Assembly: GCF_000771225.1 (NCBI RefSeq)
Contig: NZ_JDTZ01000005.1
Span: forward strand, 1 to 64,000
Length of the DNA: 64,000 nt
From: Bifidobacterium pseudolongum subsp. pseudolongum DSM 20099
GTDB lineage: Bacteria > Actinomycetota > Actinomycetes > Actinomycetales > Bifidobacteriaceae
Reading direction: 5' to 3'
In this document: positions 27,403-37,003 of the stretch, piece by piece
Layout of the letters: each line of letters begins with the position of its first letter
Position numbering within the stretch: position 1 is the stretch's first letter
Position numbers and translations under genes: made by a program
The notes under the pieces: generated by a model
Seen by the model: only the letters and a program-made list of their open reading frames with translations
The model's database searches: none
What the model was told of the DNA's origin: nothing

Positions 27403-28962
27403 ATGACGTTGCCGACCCAACCAAAACGCACAATCGCCGCAATCATCGCCATCATCATGCTGCTCTGCCCGCTTGCCGCCGGCTGTACCGACACCACCAA
27501 ACCGCGTCCGGAGACCACCCCGACCCAGACAATCGCACGCGGGGAATCCCATGACCCATCCATCGTGAAAGCGGACGGACGGTACTACATCTTCGGTTCG
27601 CACCTCGCATTCCTGCAAAGCGACGACCTTGTCGACTGGAAACCGCTGACCAACAACCTCACCGACGACTACGCTTCAATCTTCGCGGACATCTGGAACG
27701 ACTGGTCGAGCCAGTCGACGAACCCCGACATCAAGGGGAACATGTGGGCGCCCGACGTGCTGTGGAATCCGGCGATGCGCAAATGGTGCATGTACATGTC
27801 GATCAACGGCGACAACCGCCGTTCGGCGATCGTGCTGCTCACTGCGGATGACATCGCCGGCGACTGGAGCTATGTGGGGCCCGTCGTGTACTCGGGGTTC
27901 TCGCGCGGCAACGCCTCACGCACCGACATACCACGCGTCCTGGGAGCGGACGCCGACCTCACCCGCTACCAGTCACCGAACGACACGGGCATCAATGCGA
28001 TCGACCCATGCGTGACCTTCGACGAAGACGGTGGGATGTGGATGACCTACGGCTCGTGGTTCGGCGGGATCTGGATGCTGCGGCTCGACCCGGCCACAGG
28101 ACTGCGCGACTACACAGCGGACTACTTCACAAAGCATGATGCCTCCGACGCCTACTACGGCGTGAAGATCGCCGGCGGACACGGCAACTCCGGAGAAGGC
28201 CCCTATCTGATCCATACGGGCGGCTGGTGGTACCTGTTCGTCTCCTATGGCCATCTCCAGCAGAAAGGCGGCTACCAGATCCGCATGTTCCGGTCGAAGA
28301 AGATCACCGGCCCGTATGTCGACGAGGCCGGCCATGCGGCCATCACGACACGCGCGGAAGGCAACAACTGGCAGGGTGACACCGGCGTGCGCCTCATGGG
28401 CTCGGTCCAGTGGAGCGGCAACGACAACGGGAACATCGAAGTCGCCCAAGGGCACAACTCCGTGCTCATCGACGACGATGGCACCGTGTTCCTCGTCTAC
28501 CACACACGATTCTCGGGTAGTGGGGAGCGCCATGAAGTGCGTGTGCGGCAGATGCTCCCCACCGCCGACGGCTGGCTTGTCGCCGCGCCGTACGAATACA
28601 CCGGCGTGAAAGCCGACATGAAGGGGTATGCCACGGATGCCGTCACCGGCGACTACGAACTCGTCACCCACGACCCGCATGCCGCGTTCAAGGGCCCCAA
28701 GAAAGCCACCGACCCCACGAGCACCAAATACCGCGGGGTCAACCGCCCCGTACGCATCACACTCCATGAAGATGGCACCATCACCGGCGCCCGGCAAGGC
28801 ACATGGAAGGCCACCGCCGGCACCAACCTCCTGACGATGTCGATTGACGGCGTCACCTACCAAGGCGCGTTCGACCGCCTGCCTCGCGACAAGGCAGGCT
28901 CCCCCGATATGACGTTCAGCGCGATCGGAGGCAACCAATGCGTCTGGGGTCTGCACCGTTGA
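27403..28962 (+). CDS. GH43 endo-alpha-1,5-L-arabinanase, exported lipoprotein
   Basis: 519 aa. The signal peptide has a hydrophobic core IAAIIAIIMLLCPLA and lipobox LAAGC, with lipid Cys28, so the enzyme is anchored on the cell surface. Family GH43 (endo-arabinanase type): base Asp51 in ESHDPSIVKADGRYYIFG, pKa Asp in INAIDPCVTFDEDG, acid Glu in GNSGEGPYLIH. Also WAPDVLWNP and VAQGHNSVL, shared with the next gene. A C-terminal beta-rich domain follows from about residue 400. AAGGA precedes the ATG. It should start arabinan breakdown outside the cell. Confidence 0.87.
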   Translation: MTLPTQPKRTIAAIIAIIMLLCPLAAGCTDTTKPRPETTPTQTIARGESHDPSIVKADGRYYIFGSHLAFLQSDDLVDWKPLTNNLTDDYASIFADIWNDWSSQSTNPDIKGNMWAPDVLWNPAMRKWCMYMSINGDNRRSAIVLLTADDIAGDWSYVGPVVYSGFSRGNASRTDIPRVLGADADLTRYQSPNDTGINAIDPCVTFDEDGGMWMTYGSWFGGIWMLRLDPATGLRDYTADYFTKHDASDAYYGVKIAGGHGNSGEGPYLIHTGGWWYLFVSYGHLQQKGGYQIRMFRSKKITGPYVDEAGHAAITTRAEGNNWQGDTGVRLMGSVQWSGNDNGNIEVAQGHNSVLIDDDGTVFLVYHTRFSGSGERHEVRVRQMLPTADGWLVAAPYEYTGVKADMKGYATDAVTGDYELVTHDPHAAFKGPKKATDPTSTKYRGVNRPVRITLHEDGTITGARQGTWKATAGTNLLTMSIDGVTYQGAFDRLPRDKAGSPDMTFSAIGGNQCVWGLHR

Positions 28963-29024
28963 CATGCACGCACACCACGGACCATCCGACCATCCATACC
29001 CCGGTACCGCACAAGGAGATAACC

Positions 29025-30662
29025 ATGCCCCTGCATAACAACCATGCCTCCCTCATCAACAACACCGCTCCGCACATCCACGATCCGGCGATCGTACAGG
29101 ACCACGACGGCTCATATGCCGTCTTCGGCACACACCGCATGTTCGCCCATAGCGACGATCTTGTGCATTGGAGCCCCCTGACGAACAACCTCACCCGCAA
29201 TCCCGAGGCTGAGCTCGGCGCGATCTGGGAACAATGGCCCGCAAGTCCCACGAATCCCGATCTTCGCGGCAACACATGGGCGCCAGACGTCATATGGAAT
29301 CCGACGATGCATCGATGGTGCATGTACCTGTCACTCAACGGTGACGACCTGCGTTCGGTCATCGTCCTGCTCGTGGCGGAGGAACTCACCGGCGACTGGA
29401 CCTATGTGGGGCCCGTCGTCTACTCCGGCTTCACCAGGCAGGACATCGCCCGCACCGATGCCAATGATGTGCTGCGTGAGGCCGCCGCCACATCCTCACC
29501 CATGGATGCGGCGCGCATACTTGACATGGCGCGCTATATGTCGCGTAAAGACACGCGCATCAACGCCATAGACGCCGCGCCGGTGCTGTGCGAGGACGGC
29601 ACGATGTGGCTCGCGTTCGGTTCATGGTTCGCGGGCATCTGGATGCTCCGCCTTGACCCGGCGACAGGACTGCGCGACCGCAGCATACGCTATCCGCTCA
29701 TACGCGACACGACAGGCAACGCGAGTGTGAGCGACCCGTATTACGGTGTGAAGATTGCCGGCGGATACTGGAACAGCGGCGAAGGGGCTTATCTGGTGCA
29801 ACGCGATGGCTGGTGGTTCCTCATGCTCTCCTACGGTTGGCTCGGACGCACCGGCGGCTACCAGGTCCGCGAGTTCCGCGCACGTTCCCCGCTCGGCCCC
29901 TTTGTCGACATGCATGGAAACCCGGCGATTGCGCTCGGTGAGACACCGCACAACGAAACCGGACGCACCGGGGTGCGTATGCTGTCAAGCGTGCATTGGC
30001 ACGACGGTTCCGACGCCATAGAGGTGTCACAAGGGCATAACTCCGTACTGCAGCGCAATGACGGGAGGATGTTCCTCGTCTACCACACAAGATTCGCCGA
30101 CCGTTTCCATCCTGACGACGACGAGGATTTCGATATGCGCGTGAGGGAACTGGTGATGACCGACAACGGCTGGCTCGCAGTCTCCCCGGCGCTGTACCGG
30201 GGAGAGCCGATGCAGCCGGTTGATATGGCGGACATTCCCGGTGATTACGACATCATCATCCACGATCCGACGACATGCTTCACAGGCGACACCGATGACA
30301 CCGGCCGTCGGGAAGGCGTCGGGATCCCTCAGTCAATCACGTTGCAGGCGGATGGGCGAATCATTTGCGGTGAAGCCGTGGCATTCAGTGACACAAATGG
30401 ACTGACGGCCCCGCGCATGACCGATGGCGCACCGACATGTGGATTGTGGCGTTTCGCCGCCCGCGCACGGCCAGGATTGCCCGAAGACGATGCGGGGCCG
30501 GTCATCGGCAGCGCCCATGCGGCTTCGGATATTGTCATGCATCTGAACGGCATGCCTTACCACATGAGGGCCGGCGCACAGCCTCACGACGCCGCTCCAG
30601 CCCGCATCCTGCTGACAGGCGTTGGATGCAACCAGGCGGTCTGGGGTGTACGCCGCGGCTAG
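29025..30662 (+). CDS. GH43 endo-arabinanase paralogue, intracellular
   Basis: 545 aa; paralogue of the preceding gene through its whole length (SPLTNNLT, NTWAPDVIWNPTMHRWCMYL, YVGPVVYSGF, YYGVKIAGG, SQGHNSVL) but without a signal peptide. The base Asp20 is in HIHDPAIVQDHDGSYAVFG and the acid Glu in NSGEGAYLV. AAGGAG lies before ATG 29025, 62 nt after the first gene, so the pair forms an operon. A cytoplasmic endo-arabinanase would act on long imported oligosaccharides. The C-terminal domain is longer than in the exported copy. Confidence 0.83.
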   Translation: MPLHNNHASLINNTAPHIHDPAIVQDHDGSYAVFGTHRMFAHSDDLVHWSPLTNNLTRNPEAELGAIWEQWPASPTNPDLRGNTWAPDVIWNPTMHRWCMYLSLNGDDLRSVIVLLVAEELTGDWTYVGPVVYSGFTRQDIARTDANDVLREAAATSSPMDAARILDMARYMSRKDTRINAIDAAPVLCEDGTMWLAFGSWFAGIWMLRLDPATGLRDRSIRYPLIRDTTGNASVSDPYYGVKIAGGYWNSGEGAYLVQRDGWWFLMLSYGWLGRTGGYQVREFRARSPLGPFVDMHGNPAIALGETPHNETGRTGVRMLSSVHWHDGSDAIEVSQGHNSVLQRNDGRMFLVYHTRFADRFHPDDDEDFDMRVRELVMTDNGWLAVSPALYRGEPMQPVDMADIPGDYDIIIHDPTTCFTGDTDDTGRREGVGIPQSITLQADGRIICGEAVAFSDTNGLTAPRMTDGAPTCGLWRFAARARPGLPEDDAGPVIGSAHAASDIVMHLNGMPYHMRAGAQPHDAAPARILLTGVGCNQAVWGVRRG

Positions 30663-30684
30663 CCCCGTCCTGGAAGTAAAAGAG

Positions 30685-30721
30685 GGCGTCCGTGTGGCCA
30701 GACAAGAACCACACGGGCGCC
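30685..30721 (-). terminator. Terminator between endo-arabinanase and leuA genes
   Basis: 13-bp stem (30685-30697 with 30109-type partner at 30709-30721, one G-U pair) and 11-nt loop; on the minus strand CTCTTTTACTT follows. It ends the leuA transcript and may stop the convergent arabinanase transcript too. Confidence 0.75.
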
Positions 30722-30743
30722 GTCGCGCATGGGACCGTGGAGG

Positions 30744-32657
30744 TCAGCGACCGGAACGGTTGATCGCGGAGATGATCGCCTTGAGCGAGCTCGTGATGAT
30801 CGACGAATCGATGCCGACGCCCCAGACGGTGCGCTTCTCCTCGTCTTCCATGCCGACTTCGCATTCCACGTACGAGGCGGCGAGCGCGTCGGTGCCAACG
30901 GACATTGTGTGCTCGGCGTAATCGAGCACCGAGGCCTCCACACCGAAGGACTTCAGCGCGTTGAGGAACGCGGCGATCGGGCCGTTGCCGGTGCCCGTGA
31001 TCTCGCGCGTCACCTCGGGCTCGTGACCGACGTTGATGCCGCGGTCGAGCACGGTGGCGTGCAGCACGGTGTCGGAGCCGTCTTCGCCGGACGACACACT
31101 GACCTTGAGCAGCTTGAGGCGGCCCCACTGTTCGAGCGAGGCGTCGCCGCTGTCGCTCAGCACGTCACCGCTCGCCACGGCGCCGCCGTCTTCGACCGGC
31201 AGGTACTCGTCCTTGAACAGACGCCAGATGTCTTCGTCCTTGACTTCCTTCTTCGTCTCGTCGGCGTGCTGCTGCACCACGCGCTCGAACTCCACCTGCA
31301 GTTTCTTCGGCAGGTCGAGGTTGTGGTTCGCCTTGAGCAGGTACGCCATGCCGCCCTTGCCCGACTGCGAGTTCACGCGGATGATTGCCTCGTACGACCG
31401 GCCGATGTCCTTCGGGTCGATCGGCAGGTACGGCACGAGCCACACGAAGTTCTCGACTTCGCTGCCGGCCATTTCCGCGGCCACCTCGCGGGCTTCGAGG
31501 CCCTTCTTGATGGCGTCCTGATGCGAGCCGGAGAACGCGGTGAACACGAAGTTGCCCGCGTACGGGTGGCGCTCCGAGATCTTGATCTGGTTGCAGTATT
31601 CCACCGTGCGGCGGATCGTGGGCATGTCGGACAGGTCGAGCTGCGGGTCGATGCCCTGCGTGAGCAGGTTGAGTCCGATTGTCACGAGGTCCACATTGCC
31701 GGTGCGCTCGCCGTTGCCGAGCAGGCAGCCTTCGATGCGGTCGGCGCCGGCGAGGATGCCTAGTTCGGCCGCGGCCACGCCCATGCCTTCGTCGTTGTGC
31801 GGGTGGAGCGAAAGCACCACGGCGTCGCGACGGTCGAGGTTGTTGGAGACGTACTCCACCTGGTCGGCGAACACGTTCGGCGTGGTCATCTCCACCGTGG
31901 CGGGCAGGTTGATGATCATCGGGTGCTCCGGCGTCGGCTTGATCACGTCGATCACCGCATTGCACACCTCGACCGCATACTCCGGCTCGGTGCCGGTGAA
32001 TGATTCGGGCGAATACTCGTAATACAGGTCGATGCCCTCGGCGTCGCCCTCAAGTTCCTTGCACAGCGCCGCGGCGTCGGTCGCGAGCTTCTTGATGCCG
32101 TCGCGGTCCTTGCGGAACACCACTTCGCGCTGCAGCACCGAAACCGAGTTGTAGAAGTGCACGATTGCGCGCTTGCAGCCCTTGAGGCACTCGTAGGTCT
32201 TGCGGATCAGATGTTCGCGGGCCTGTGTGAGCACCACGATCGTCACGTCGTCGGGGATCAGTTCACGCTCGATGAGCATGCGGATGAAGTCATAATCGGT
32301 TTCCGAGGCGCTCGGGAAGCCGACTTCGATCTCTTTGAAGCCCATTTCCACGAGCATGGTCCAGAAGCGCAGCTTGCGCTCGGAATCCATCGGATTGACC
32401 AGCGCCTGGTTGCCGTCGCGAAGATCGACGGAGCACCAGCGCGGTGCGCGCTGCAGTCGCTTGCCCGGCCACGTGCGCTCCGGGTAGTCGAACGGCACCT
32501 GCTTGTCGTATGCCACGTACTTCGTGTAGGGCATATCGCTCGGCTTCTGCGGGGCACCGATAAAACGCGCCGGAGGCAGCAGCGGGTCGTTGTTCCCTCC
32601 GTTGGATGCCGCAGCCACTGCGGCGAGATCAAACACAGTCGATTGATCCTGACCCAT
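30744..32657 (-). CDS. leuA: 2-isopropylmalate synthase
   Basis: First committed step of leucine synthesis (acetyl-CoA plus 2-oxoisovalerate). 637 aa, the long actinobacterial type. DmpG/HMGL-like TIM barrel with SVDLRDGNQALVNPMD, FKEIEVGFPSASETD and the metal-binding SLHPHNDEGMG. The C-terminal LeuA regulatory domain ends in INVGHEPEVTREITGTGNGP and later residues, so leucine feedback inhibition is expected. ATG 32657 follows AAGGAGG by 4 nt; a GTG just before it is an alternative. The long AT-rich upstream region (32661-32861) shows no leucine-rich leader peptide. Confidence 0.95.
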   Translation of the reverse strand: MGQDQSTVFDLAAVAAASNGGNNDPLLPPARFIGAPQKPSDMPYTKYVAYDKQVPFDYPERTWPGKRLQRAPRWCSVDLRDGNQALVNPMDSERKLRFWTMLVEMGFKEIEVGFPSASETDYDFIRMLIERELIPDDVTIVVLTQAREHLIRKTYECLKGCKRAIVHFYNSVSVLQREVVFRKDRDGIKKLATDAAALCKELEGDAEGIDLYYEYSPESFTGTEPEYAVEVCNAVIDVIKPTPEHPMIINLPATVEMTTPNVFADQVEYVSNNLDRRDAVVLSLHPHNDEGMGVAAAELGILAGADRIEGCLLGNGERTGNVDLVTIGLNLLTQGIDPQLDLSDMPTIRRTVEYCNQIKISERHPYAGNFVFTAFSGSHQDAIKKGLEAREVAAEMAGSEVENFVWLVPYLPIDPKDIGRSYEAIIRVNSQSGKGGMAYLLKANHNLDLPKKLQVEFERVVQQHADETKKEVKDEDIWRLFKDEYLPVEDGGAVASGDVLSDSGDASLEQWGRLKLLKVSVSSGEDGSDTVLHATVLDRGINVGHEPEVTREITGTGNGPIAAFLNALKSFGVEASVLDYAEHTMSVGTDALAASYVECEVGMEDEEKRTVWGVGIDSSIITSSLKAIISAINRSGR

Positions 32658-32861
32658 CACTCCTCCTTTTTACTGTTATTGTAGATATAGTTGTTCCCTA
32701 TATAAATAATCAATATGATAGTTCATATAGCGAGTGCGCGCGAGCACGCACAACCGCTACGTTATACAGCGTAGCGAAGAACCGGCGGCGAAACGTCCGA
32801 ATACTGGCATTTCCCCGCATCTTATTTACAACTATCGTGTATAAGCCGGCGCGGCGCCCAG
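32658..32861 (-). promoter_or_regulatory. AT-rich leader or promoter region upstream of leuA
   Basis: In sense orientation it holds a 7-bp hairpin CGCTACG...CGTAGCG (around 32760-32780), then an AT-rich block (32680-32730) with repeated ACTAT/ATAGT half-sites such as GAACTATCATATTG and ACAACTATATC. A promoter likely lies in 32675-32720. No T-box or leader peptide rich in leucine was recognised. Confidence 0.35.
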
Positions 32862-33482
32862 TCAGCCGATCAGATTGACACCGCGGCGCGCCACGCAGTA
32901 CGCGTTGCCGAGCCACGTGTGCCGCGAATTCGGCCACACGGAGCCGAGGCGCGGCGCGTTCTGGCTCATCCAGATGCTCGGCACACGCCCGTCGGCGCTG
33001 CGCGAGCCAAGCAGATTGAAGCCGTTCTTCTCGAGCAGCCATTCAGGGTGTTGCGTGGCCACGGCGAGCCCCTCTTCGAGTGTGAGCGGGATGCGCTCGT
33101 CGGATTCGATGAGCTTGCGCGCCACGTCGGGCTCGCGGTTCACATAGCATGTGCCCGTGTGCGGGTCGACGACCAGGTAGAACGGGCCCTCCGGCGGTTC
33201 GAAGCCGTCGGTCGGCAGGAAGCTCGCGATGTCGCGCGGCGGCATCGTGGTGAAGCCGGCCATGCGGTTGATGCTCGTGCGGGCGATCAGCGATTCGGGC
33301 GTGACGAGCTCGCGCGTGGGAACCAAGAGGATGTCCGTGCCGAGGTCGCTGTCTTCGAGCGCGCTGATGAGCGGGCGGGCGAGCGCGCGGAACGAATCCG
33401 AGCTCATGTCCGCTACGTCGGGGTAGCCGAGTGCCACAATGCGGTCCAGTTGTTTGGTCGCTTCAATCGATGCCAATGACAT
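32862..33482 (-). CDS. DUF5701 family protein
   Basis: 206 aa, cytoplasmic. Conserved actinobacterial family of unknown function: LDRIVALGYPDVADMS, LLVPTRELVTPESLI, GPFYLVVDPHTG, PLTLEEGLAVATQHPEWL, FNLLGSR and the C-terminal LGSVWPNSRHTWLGNAYCVAR. The frame is open upstream to 33665; ATG 33482 is chosen because homology starts at MSLASIEATKQLDR. The RBS is unclear, and an ATG four codons upstream is possible. It stands alone between leuA and asd, with a hairpin (33546-33570) in its upstream region. Confidence 0.8.
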   Translation of the reverse strand: MSLASIEATKQLDRIVALGYPDVADMSSDSFRALARPLISALEDSDLGTDILLVPTRELVTPESLIARTSINRMAGFTTMPPRDIASFLPTDGFEPPEGPFYLVVDPHTGTCYVNREPDVARKLIESDERIPLTLEEGLAVATQHPEWLLEKNGFNLLGSRSADGRVPSIWMSQNAPRLGSVWPNSRHTWLGNAYCVARRGVNLIG

Positions 33483-33545
33483 GGTTCCCAGCATAGCCGC
33501 CGCCCCTACACCAACGCACGACGCAAACCAGTCACCTAGCGATGT

Positions 33546-33570
33546 GCGTCGGTGCGCATCGCACCAACGC
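33546..33570 (-). repeat. Dyad upstream of the DUF5701 gene
   Basis: Inverted repeat 33546-33556 with 33560-33570 and a 3-nt loop. The arms are fully paired in minus-strand RNA if one G-U is allowed. A related half-site GTTGGTGC recurs at 33601-33609. Operator or leader hairpin; nothing else in 33483-33649 is recognised. Confidence 0.35.
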
Positions 33571-33649
33571 GCCACGGAACCAGACTCCTTAGCATGCAGC
33601 GTTGGTGCATATGGCGGGAACGCACCACGCAAACACCAGGACACATAGC

Positions 33650-33682
33650 ACAAGGCGCACGCCACGATGGCGTGCGCCTTGT
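33650..33682 (-). terminator. Terminator-like hairpin after asd
   Basis: Perfect 15-bp stem (33650-33664 with 33668-33682) with a 3-nt loop, 34 bp past the asd stop. There is no strong U-run on the minus strand, so efficiency is uncertain. Confidence 0.6.
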
Positions 33683-33716
33683 GCAGGGGCTATCCGGCCT
33701 ACTCAGGCCGTGGAAG

Positions 33717-34787
33717 TCACAGCTGGTCGGCGAAATGCTTCTGCGCCACGACCTCGGCGAGCTCGACCGCGTTGAGCGCGGCGCCCTTGCGCAGGTTGTC
33801 GTTCGTCACAAAGAACGCGAGGCCCTTGTTGCCGTCGACGGCCTGGTCCTGGCGGATGCGGCCCACGAAGCTCGGCGTCTTGCCTGCGGCGAGCTGCGCG
33901 GTCGGAATGTCCACGAGCTCCACAGCCGGCGCCTCACCGAGCACTTCGCGCGCCTGATCCGGCGTCACGTCCTGCTCGAATTCGGCGTTCACGCTCATGC
34001 CGTGCGAGGTGAACACACCCACACGCACGCACGTGCACGAGGCCTTGAGGTCGGGCAGGTGCAGGATCTTGCGGCTTTCGTTGCGCAGCTTCTGCTCTTC
34101 GTCGGTCTCTTCGGAGCCGTCGTCGACGATGTCGCCGATCATCGGCACCTCGTTGAACGCGATTGTGCGCGCGACCTTCGTCGGCTCCGGGAAGTCGATC
34201 GCGTCGCCGCCGAACACGAGCTTGTCGGCGCCCTGTTCGACCGCGGCCTTCGCTTCGTTCATGAGCTGCTCCACGCCGGCGCGGCCCGCACCGGAAACCG
34301 CCTGGTACGAGCTGACGATGAGGCGCTTGAGGCCGAAGGCGTCGGCGAGCGGCTTCAATACCGGCATGATCGCCATCGTCGTGCAGTTCGGGTTGGCCAC
34401 GATGCCGGCAGGGATCTCGTCGAGGTCGTCCGGGTTCACTTCGGCCACCACGAGCGGCACGTCGTCATGCAGACGCCACTGCGAGGAGTTGTCGATCACG
34501 ATGGCGCCGGCTTCGGCGAACTTGGGCGCCCACTGCTTCGAGGTGCCGCCGCCCGCGGAAAAGATCGCGATGTCGATGCCGCTCAGGTCGGCCGTGGCCA
34601 CGTCTTCCACCGTGATGTCATGGCCGCGCCAGTTGAGCGTCTGGCCCGCGGAACGTGCCGAGGCGAGGAAACGCAGGTCCTTGATCGGGAAGTCGCGCTC
34701 GTCGAGCACGCGGCGCATGACCATGCCCACCTGGCCGGTCGCGCCGAGCACCGCCACATTGACACCGCGTTCGTTGATTTGTACCAT
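33717..34787 (-). CDS. asd: Aspartate-semialdehyde dehydrogenase
   Basis: NADPH-dependent reduction of aspartyl phosphate; branch-point supply for lysine, diaminopimelate, threonine and methionine. 356 aa; N-terminal VAVLGATGQVGMVMRRVL, the catalytic Cys in ANPNCTTMA and the substrate-binding QAVSGAGRAGVEQL. AAAGGAG precedes the ATG. It follows the ACT-subunit gene by 56 bp, completing a lysC-ACT-asd series. Confidence 0.95.
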   Translation of the reverse strand: MVQINERGVNVAVLGATGQVGMVMRRVLDERDFPIKDLRFLASARSAGQTLNWRGHDITVEDVATADLSGIDIAIFSAGGGTSKQWAPKFAEAGAIVIDNSSQWRLHDDVPLVVAEVNPDDLDEIPAGIVANPNCTTMAIMPVLKPLADAFGLKRLIVSSYQAVSGAGRAGVEQLMNEAKAAVEQGADKLVFGGDAIDFPEPTKVARTIAFNEVPMIGDIVDDGSEETDEEQKLRNESRKILHLPDLKASCTCVRVGVFTSHGMSVNAEFEQDVTPDQAREVLGEAPAVELVDIPTAQLAAGKTPSFVGRIRQDQAVDGNKGLAFFVTNDNLRKGAALNAVELAEVVAQKHFADQL

Positions 34788-34843
34788 TGCCGGACTCCTT
34801 TACCGTATTTGCCCTGTTGTGCCGTGTACTGTGTGCCGTTGGT

Positions 34844-35410
34844 TCAGCGGCCCGTGCCGCCGTAGACGACCGCTTCCACCTGGTCCGCGTCGAGACCGTA
34901 GGCGGTATGCAGCGCCTTGACCGCCTCGTTGAGCTGGTCAAGCGGCACAAGCGCGGCGATGCGGATCTCGGACGTGGAGATCATCAGCACATTGATGCCC
35001 TTGTCGCTCAGCGCCTCGAAGAAGCGCGCGGCGAGACCGGAGTGCGTCTTCATGCCGACGCCCACCACGGCCACCTTGCCCACGTTCGGATTGACGTCGA
35101 ACGAATCGTAGCCGAGCACGTCCTGCTCCTGCAGCAGCACTTCACGCACGCGCGCCGCGTCGGCGCCGGGCACGGTGAACGAGATGTCGGCGGTGCCAGT
35201 CGAAGCGCCTGCCTGCACGATCATGTCGATGTTCACGCCGATCTGCGCGAGGCGGGTGAACACGCGCGCCGCCATACCCGGCTCGTCGGTCACGCCGCGC
35301 ACGGTGGCGAGCGATTCGCTGCTGTCGTGCGCCACGCCGGAGATGATTGGCGTCTCCTGGCCCAGGTCTGGAAACAGATCACCCATCGACTTGTCTTCGT
35401 TCTCGTTCAT
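34844..35410 (-). CDS. Aspartokinase regulatory subunit (two ACT domains)
   Basis: 188 aa with two ACT modules: ATVRGVTDEPGMAARVFTRL and KVAVVGVGMKTHSGLAARFF, the latter followed by VLMISTSEIRIAALV, a segment of aspartokinase regulatory domains. It corresponds to the C-terminal half of ordinary LysC and lacks the kinase domain. GGAG lies 6 nt before ATG 35410. It lies 59 bp after the gene for the kinase domain. Lysine/threonine feedback is likely mediated through this subunit (inference from the family). Confidence 0.87.
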   Translation of the reverse strand: MNENEDKSMGDLFPDLGQETPIISGVAHDSSESLATVRGVTDEPGMAARVFTRLAQIGVNIDMIVQAGASTGTADISFTVPGADAARVREVLLQEQDVLGYDSFDVNPNVGKVAVVGVGMKTHSGLAARFFEALSDKGINVLMISTSEIRIAALVPLDQLNEAVKALHTAYGLDADQVEAVVYGGTGR

Positions 35411-35469
35411 ATTGCTCTCCGTAGATTCTGCTTGGTTCTGTACAAAGTTCGGTTGAAAAATATGAGCCC

Positions 35470-36231
35470 TTAGAGATTGGGCAGGGTGTGCGGGTCCATG
35501 CCGTCGGGCACCACGAGCGTGCCGCTGCGGTGCGAGAAGGAGCTGCGCACATGCAGCGGCATCTTGAAGCGCTGGGCGTATTCCACGCAGCGCAGCGCGA
35601 GCACCTTGGAGCCGCACGACGACATTTCGAGGATCTCGTCGTAGCCGATCACCGGAATGCGGCGGGCCGTGGGCACAATGCGCGGGTCGGCGGTGAACAC
35701 GCCGTCCACATCCGTGTAGATCTCGCACACGTCGGCGCCGAGGGCCACGGCGAGCGCGACGGCGGACGTGTCGGAGCCGCCGCGGCCGAGCGTCGTGGCG
35801 TCGCCGCGCTCATTCTTGCCTTGGAATCCGGCCACAATCGCCACACTGCCCTTGTCGAGCGCGCGGCGCACACGGTCCGGCTTGACGGCGCGGATATGCG
35901 CGGCGCCGAACTGGGCGTCAGTCATGAATCCGGCCTGCGAGCCGGTGAACGAATAGGCGTGCGAGCCGGCCGCGTGGATCGCCATAGCCAGCAGGCTCAT
36001 TGAGATGCGCTCGCCGGCGGTCATGAGCATGTCCATTTCACGCGCCGGTGGATCGGAATCGATGCTCAGCGCCTGGTCGATGAGGTCGTCGGTGGTGTCT
36101 CCCATCGCCGAAACCACTACCGCCACGTCGTTGCCGGCGTTCTTGGTTTCGATGATGCGCCGTGCCACACGCTTGATCGAGTCGGGGTCGGCGACAGACG
36201 AACCGCCGTATTTCTGCACGATAAGAGCCAC
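35470..36231 (-). CDS. lysC: Aspartate kinase, catalytic domain only
   Basis: Phosphorylates aspartate, first step of the aspartate pathway. 253 aa, only the amino-acid-kinase fold: [45 protein letters not shown] and [19 protein letters not shown]. Usual aspartokinases exceed 400 aa because the ACT domains are fused; here they are encoded by the next gene. Start is GTG 36231 without a strong RBS. Confidence 0.93.
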   Translation of the reverse strand: MALIVQKYGGSSVADPDSIKRVARRIIETKNAGNDVAVVVSAMGDTTDDLIDQALSIDSDPPAREMDMLMTAGERISMSLLAMAIHAAGSHAYSFTGSQAGFMTDAQFGAAHIRAVKPDRVRRALDKGSVAIVAGFQGKNERGDATTLGRGGSDTSAVALAVALGADVCEIYTDVDGVFTADPRIVPTARRIPVIGYDEILEMSSCGSKVLALRCVEYAQRFKMPLHVRSSFSHRSGTLVVPDGMDPHTLPNL

Positions 36232-36365
36232 TGCTATCCAATCTTCTTGTCTGGTGAATCGTCCTTCGGTACGCGTTATTCAGTGTACGCGGGAAGCGCG
36301 ATTATTATATGGAACCGCGCACGTGATGCCACAGTGCCGACCATAATGCGGAAAACTGCGTCAAA

Positions 36366-36968
36366 TCATACGGATTGGCGGCCCTGCAACGCGCGCGAGA
36401 GCGTGATCTCGTCGGCGTATTCCAGGTCGCCGCCCACCGGCAGGCCGCTCGCCAGACGCGTGACCTTCACGTCGAGCGGGGTGAGCAGCCGGCTCAGGTA
36501 TGTTGTGGTGGCCTCGCCCTCGATGTTCGGGTTGAGCGCCACGATGATCTCCTTGACCTCGTCGGTCTGCAACCGGTTGAGCAGTTGGGCGATGTTGAGG
36601 TCGTTGGGGCCGATGTTGGCCATCGGGTTGATCGCGCCGCCGAGCACATGGTAGAGGCCGCGGTATTCGCGCGTGCGCTCGATGCTCATCACGTCTTTCG
36701 GCTCCTCGACGACGCAGATCACCGTGTGGTCCCTGCGCGGGTCGGCGCACACCGTGCATGGGCTCGTTTCGCACACATTGCCGCAGATCTCGCAGAACTT
36801 CACTTTCGCCTTGACCTCGGCGATGGCCTCGGTGAGGCGCTGCGCCTCGTCGTCGGGCGCGCCGAGCAGGTAGAACGCGATGCGCTGCGCGCCTTTGGGC
36901 CCGATGCCGGGAAGGCTCGCGAACGAGTCGATAAGGCGCTGGATCGCGCCGTCATAAGCCAAGGCCAT
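36366..36968 (-). CDS. recR: Recombination protein RecR
   Basis: Loads RecA with RecO/RecF in gap repair. The 200-aa length is typical. Helix-hairpin-helix [14 protein letters not shown], zinc cysteines [16 protein letters not shown] and Toprim [21 protein letters not shown] lies 6 nt before the ATG. It follows dnaX by 35 bp, the common dnaX-recR pair. Confidence 0.95.
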   Translation of the reverse strand: MALAYDGAIQRLIDSFASLPGIGPKGAQRIAFYLLGAPDDEAQRLTEAIAEVKAKVKFCEICGNVCETSPCTVCADPRRDHTVICVVEEPKDVMSIERTREYRGLYHVLGGAINPMANIGPNDLNIAQLLNRLQTDEVKEIIVALNPNIEGEATTTYLSRLLTPLDVKVTRLASGLPVGGDLEYADEITLSRALQGRQSV

Positions 36969-37003
36969 TGCCGTCTCCTGATCCTCCTGGTGGTATGCGC
37001 CGG

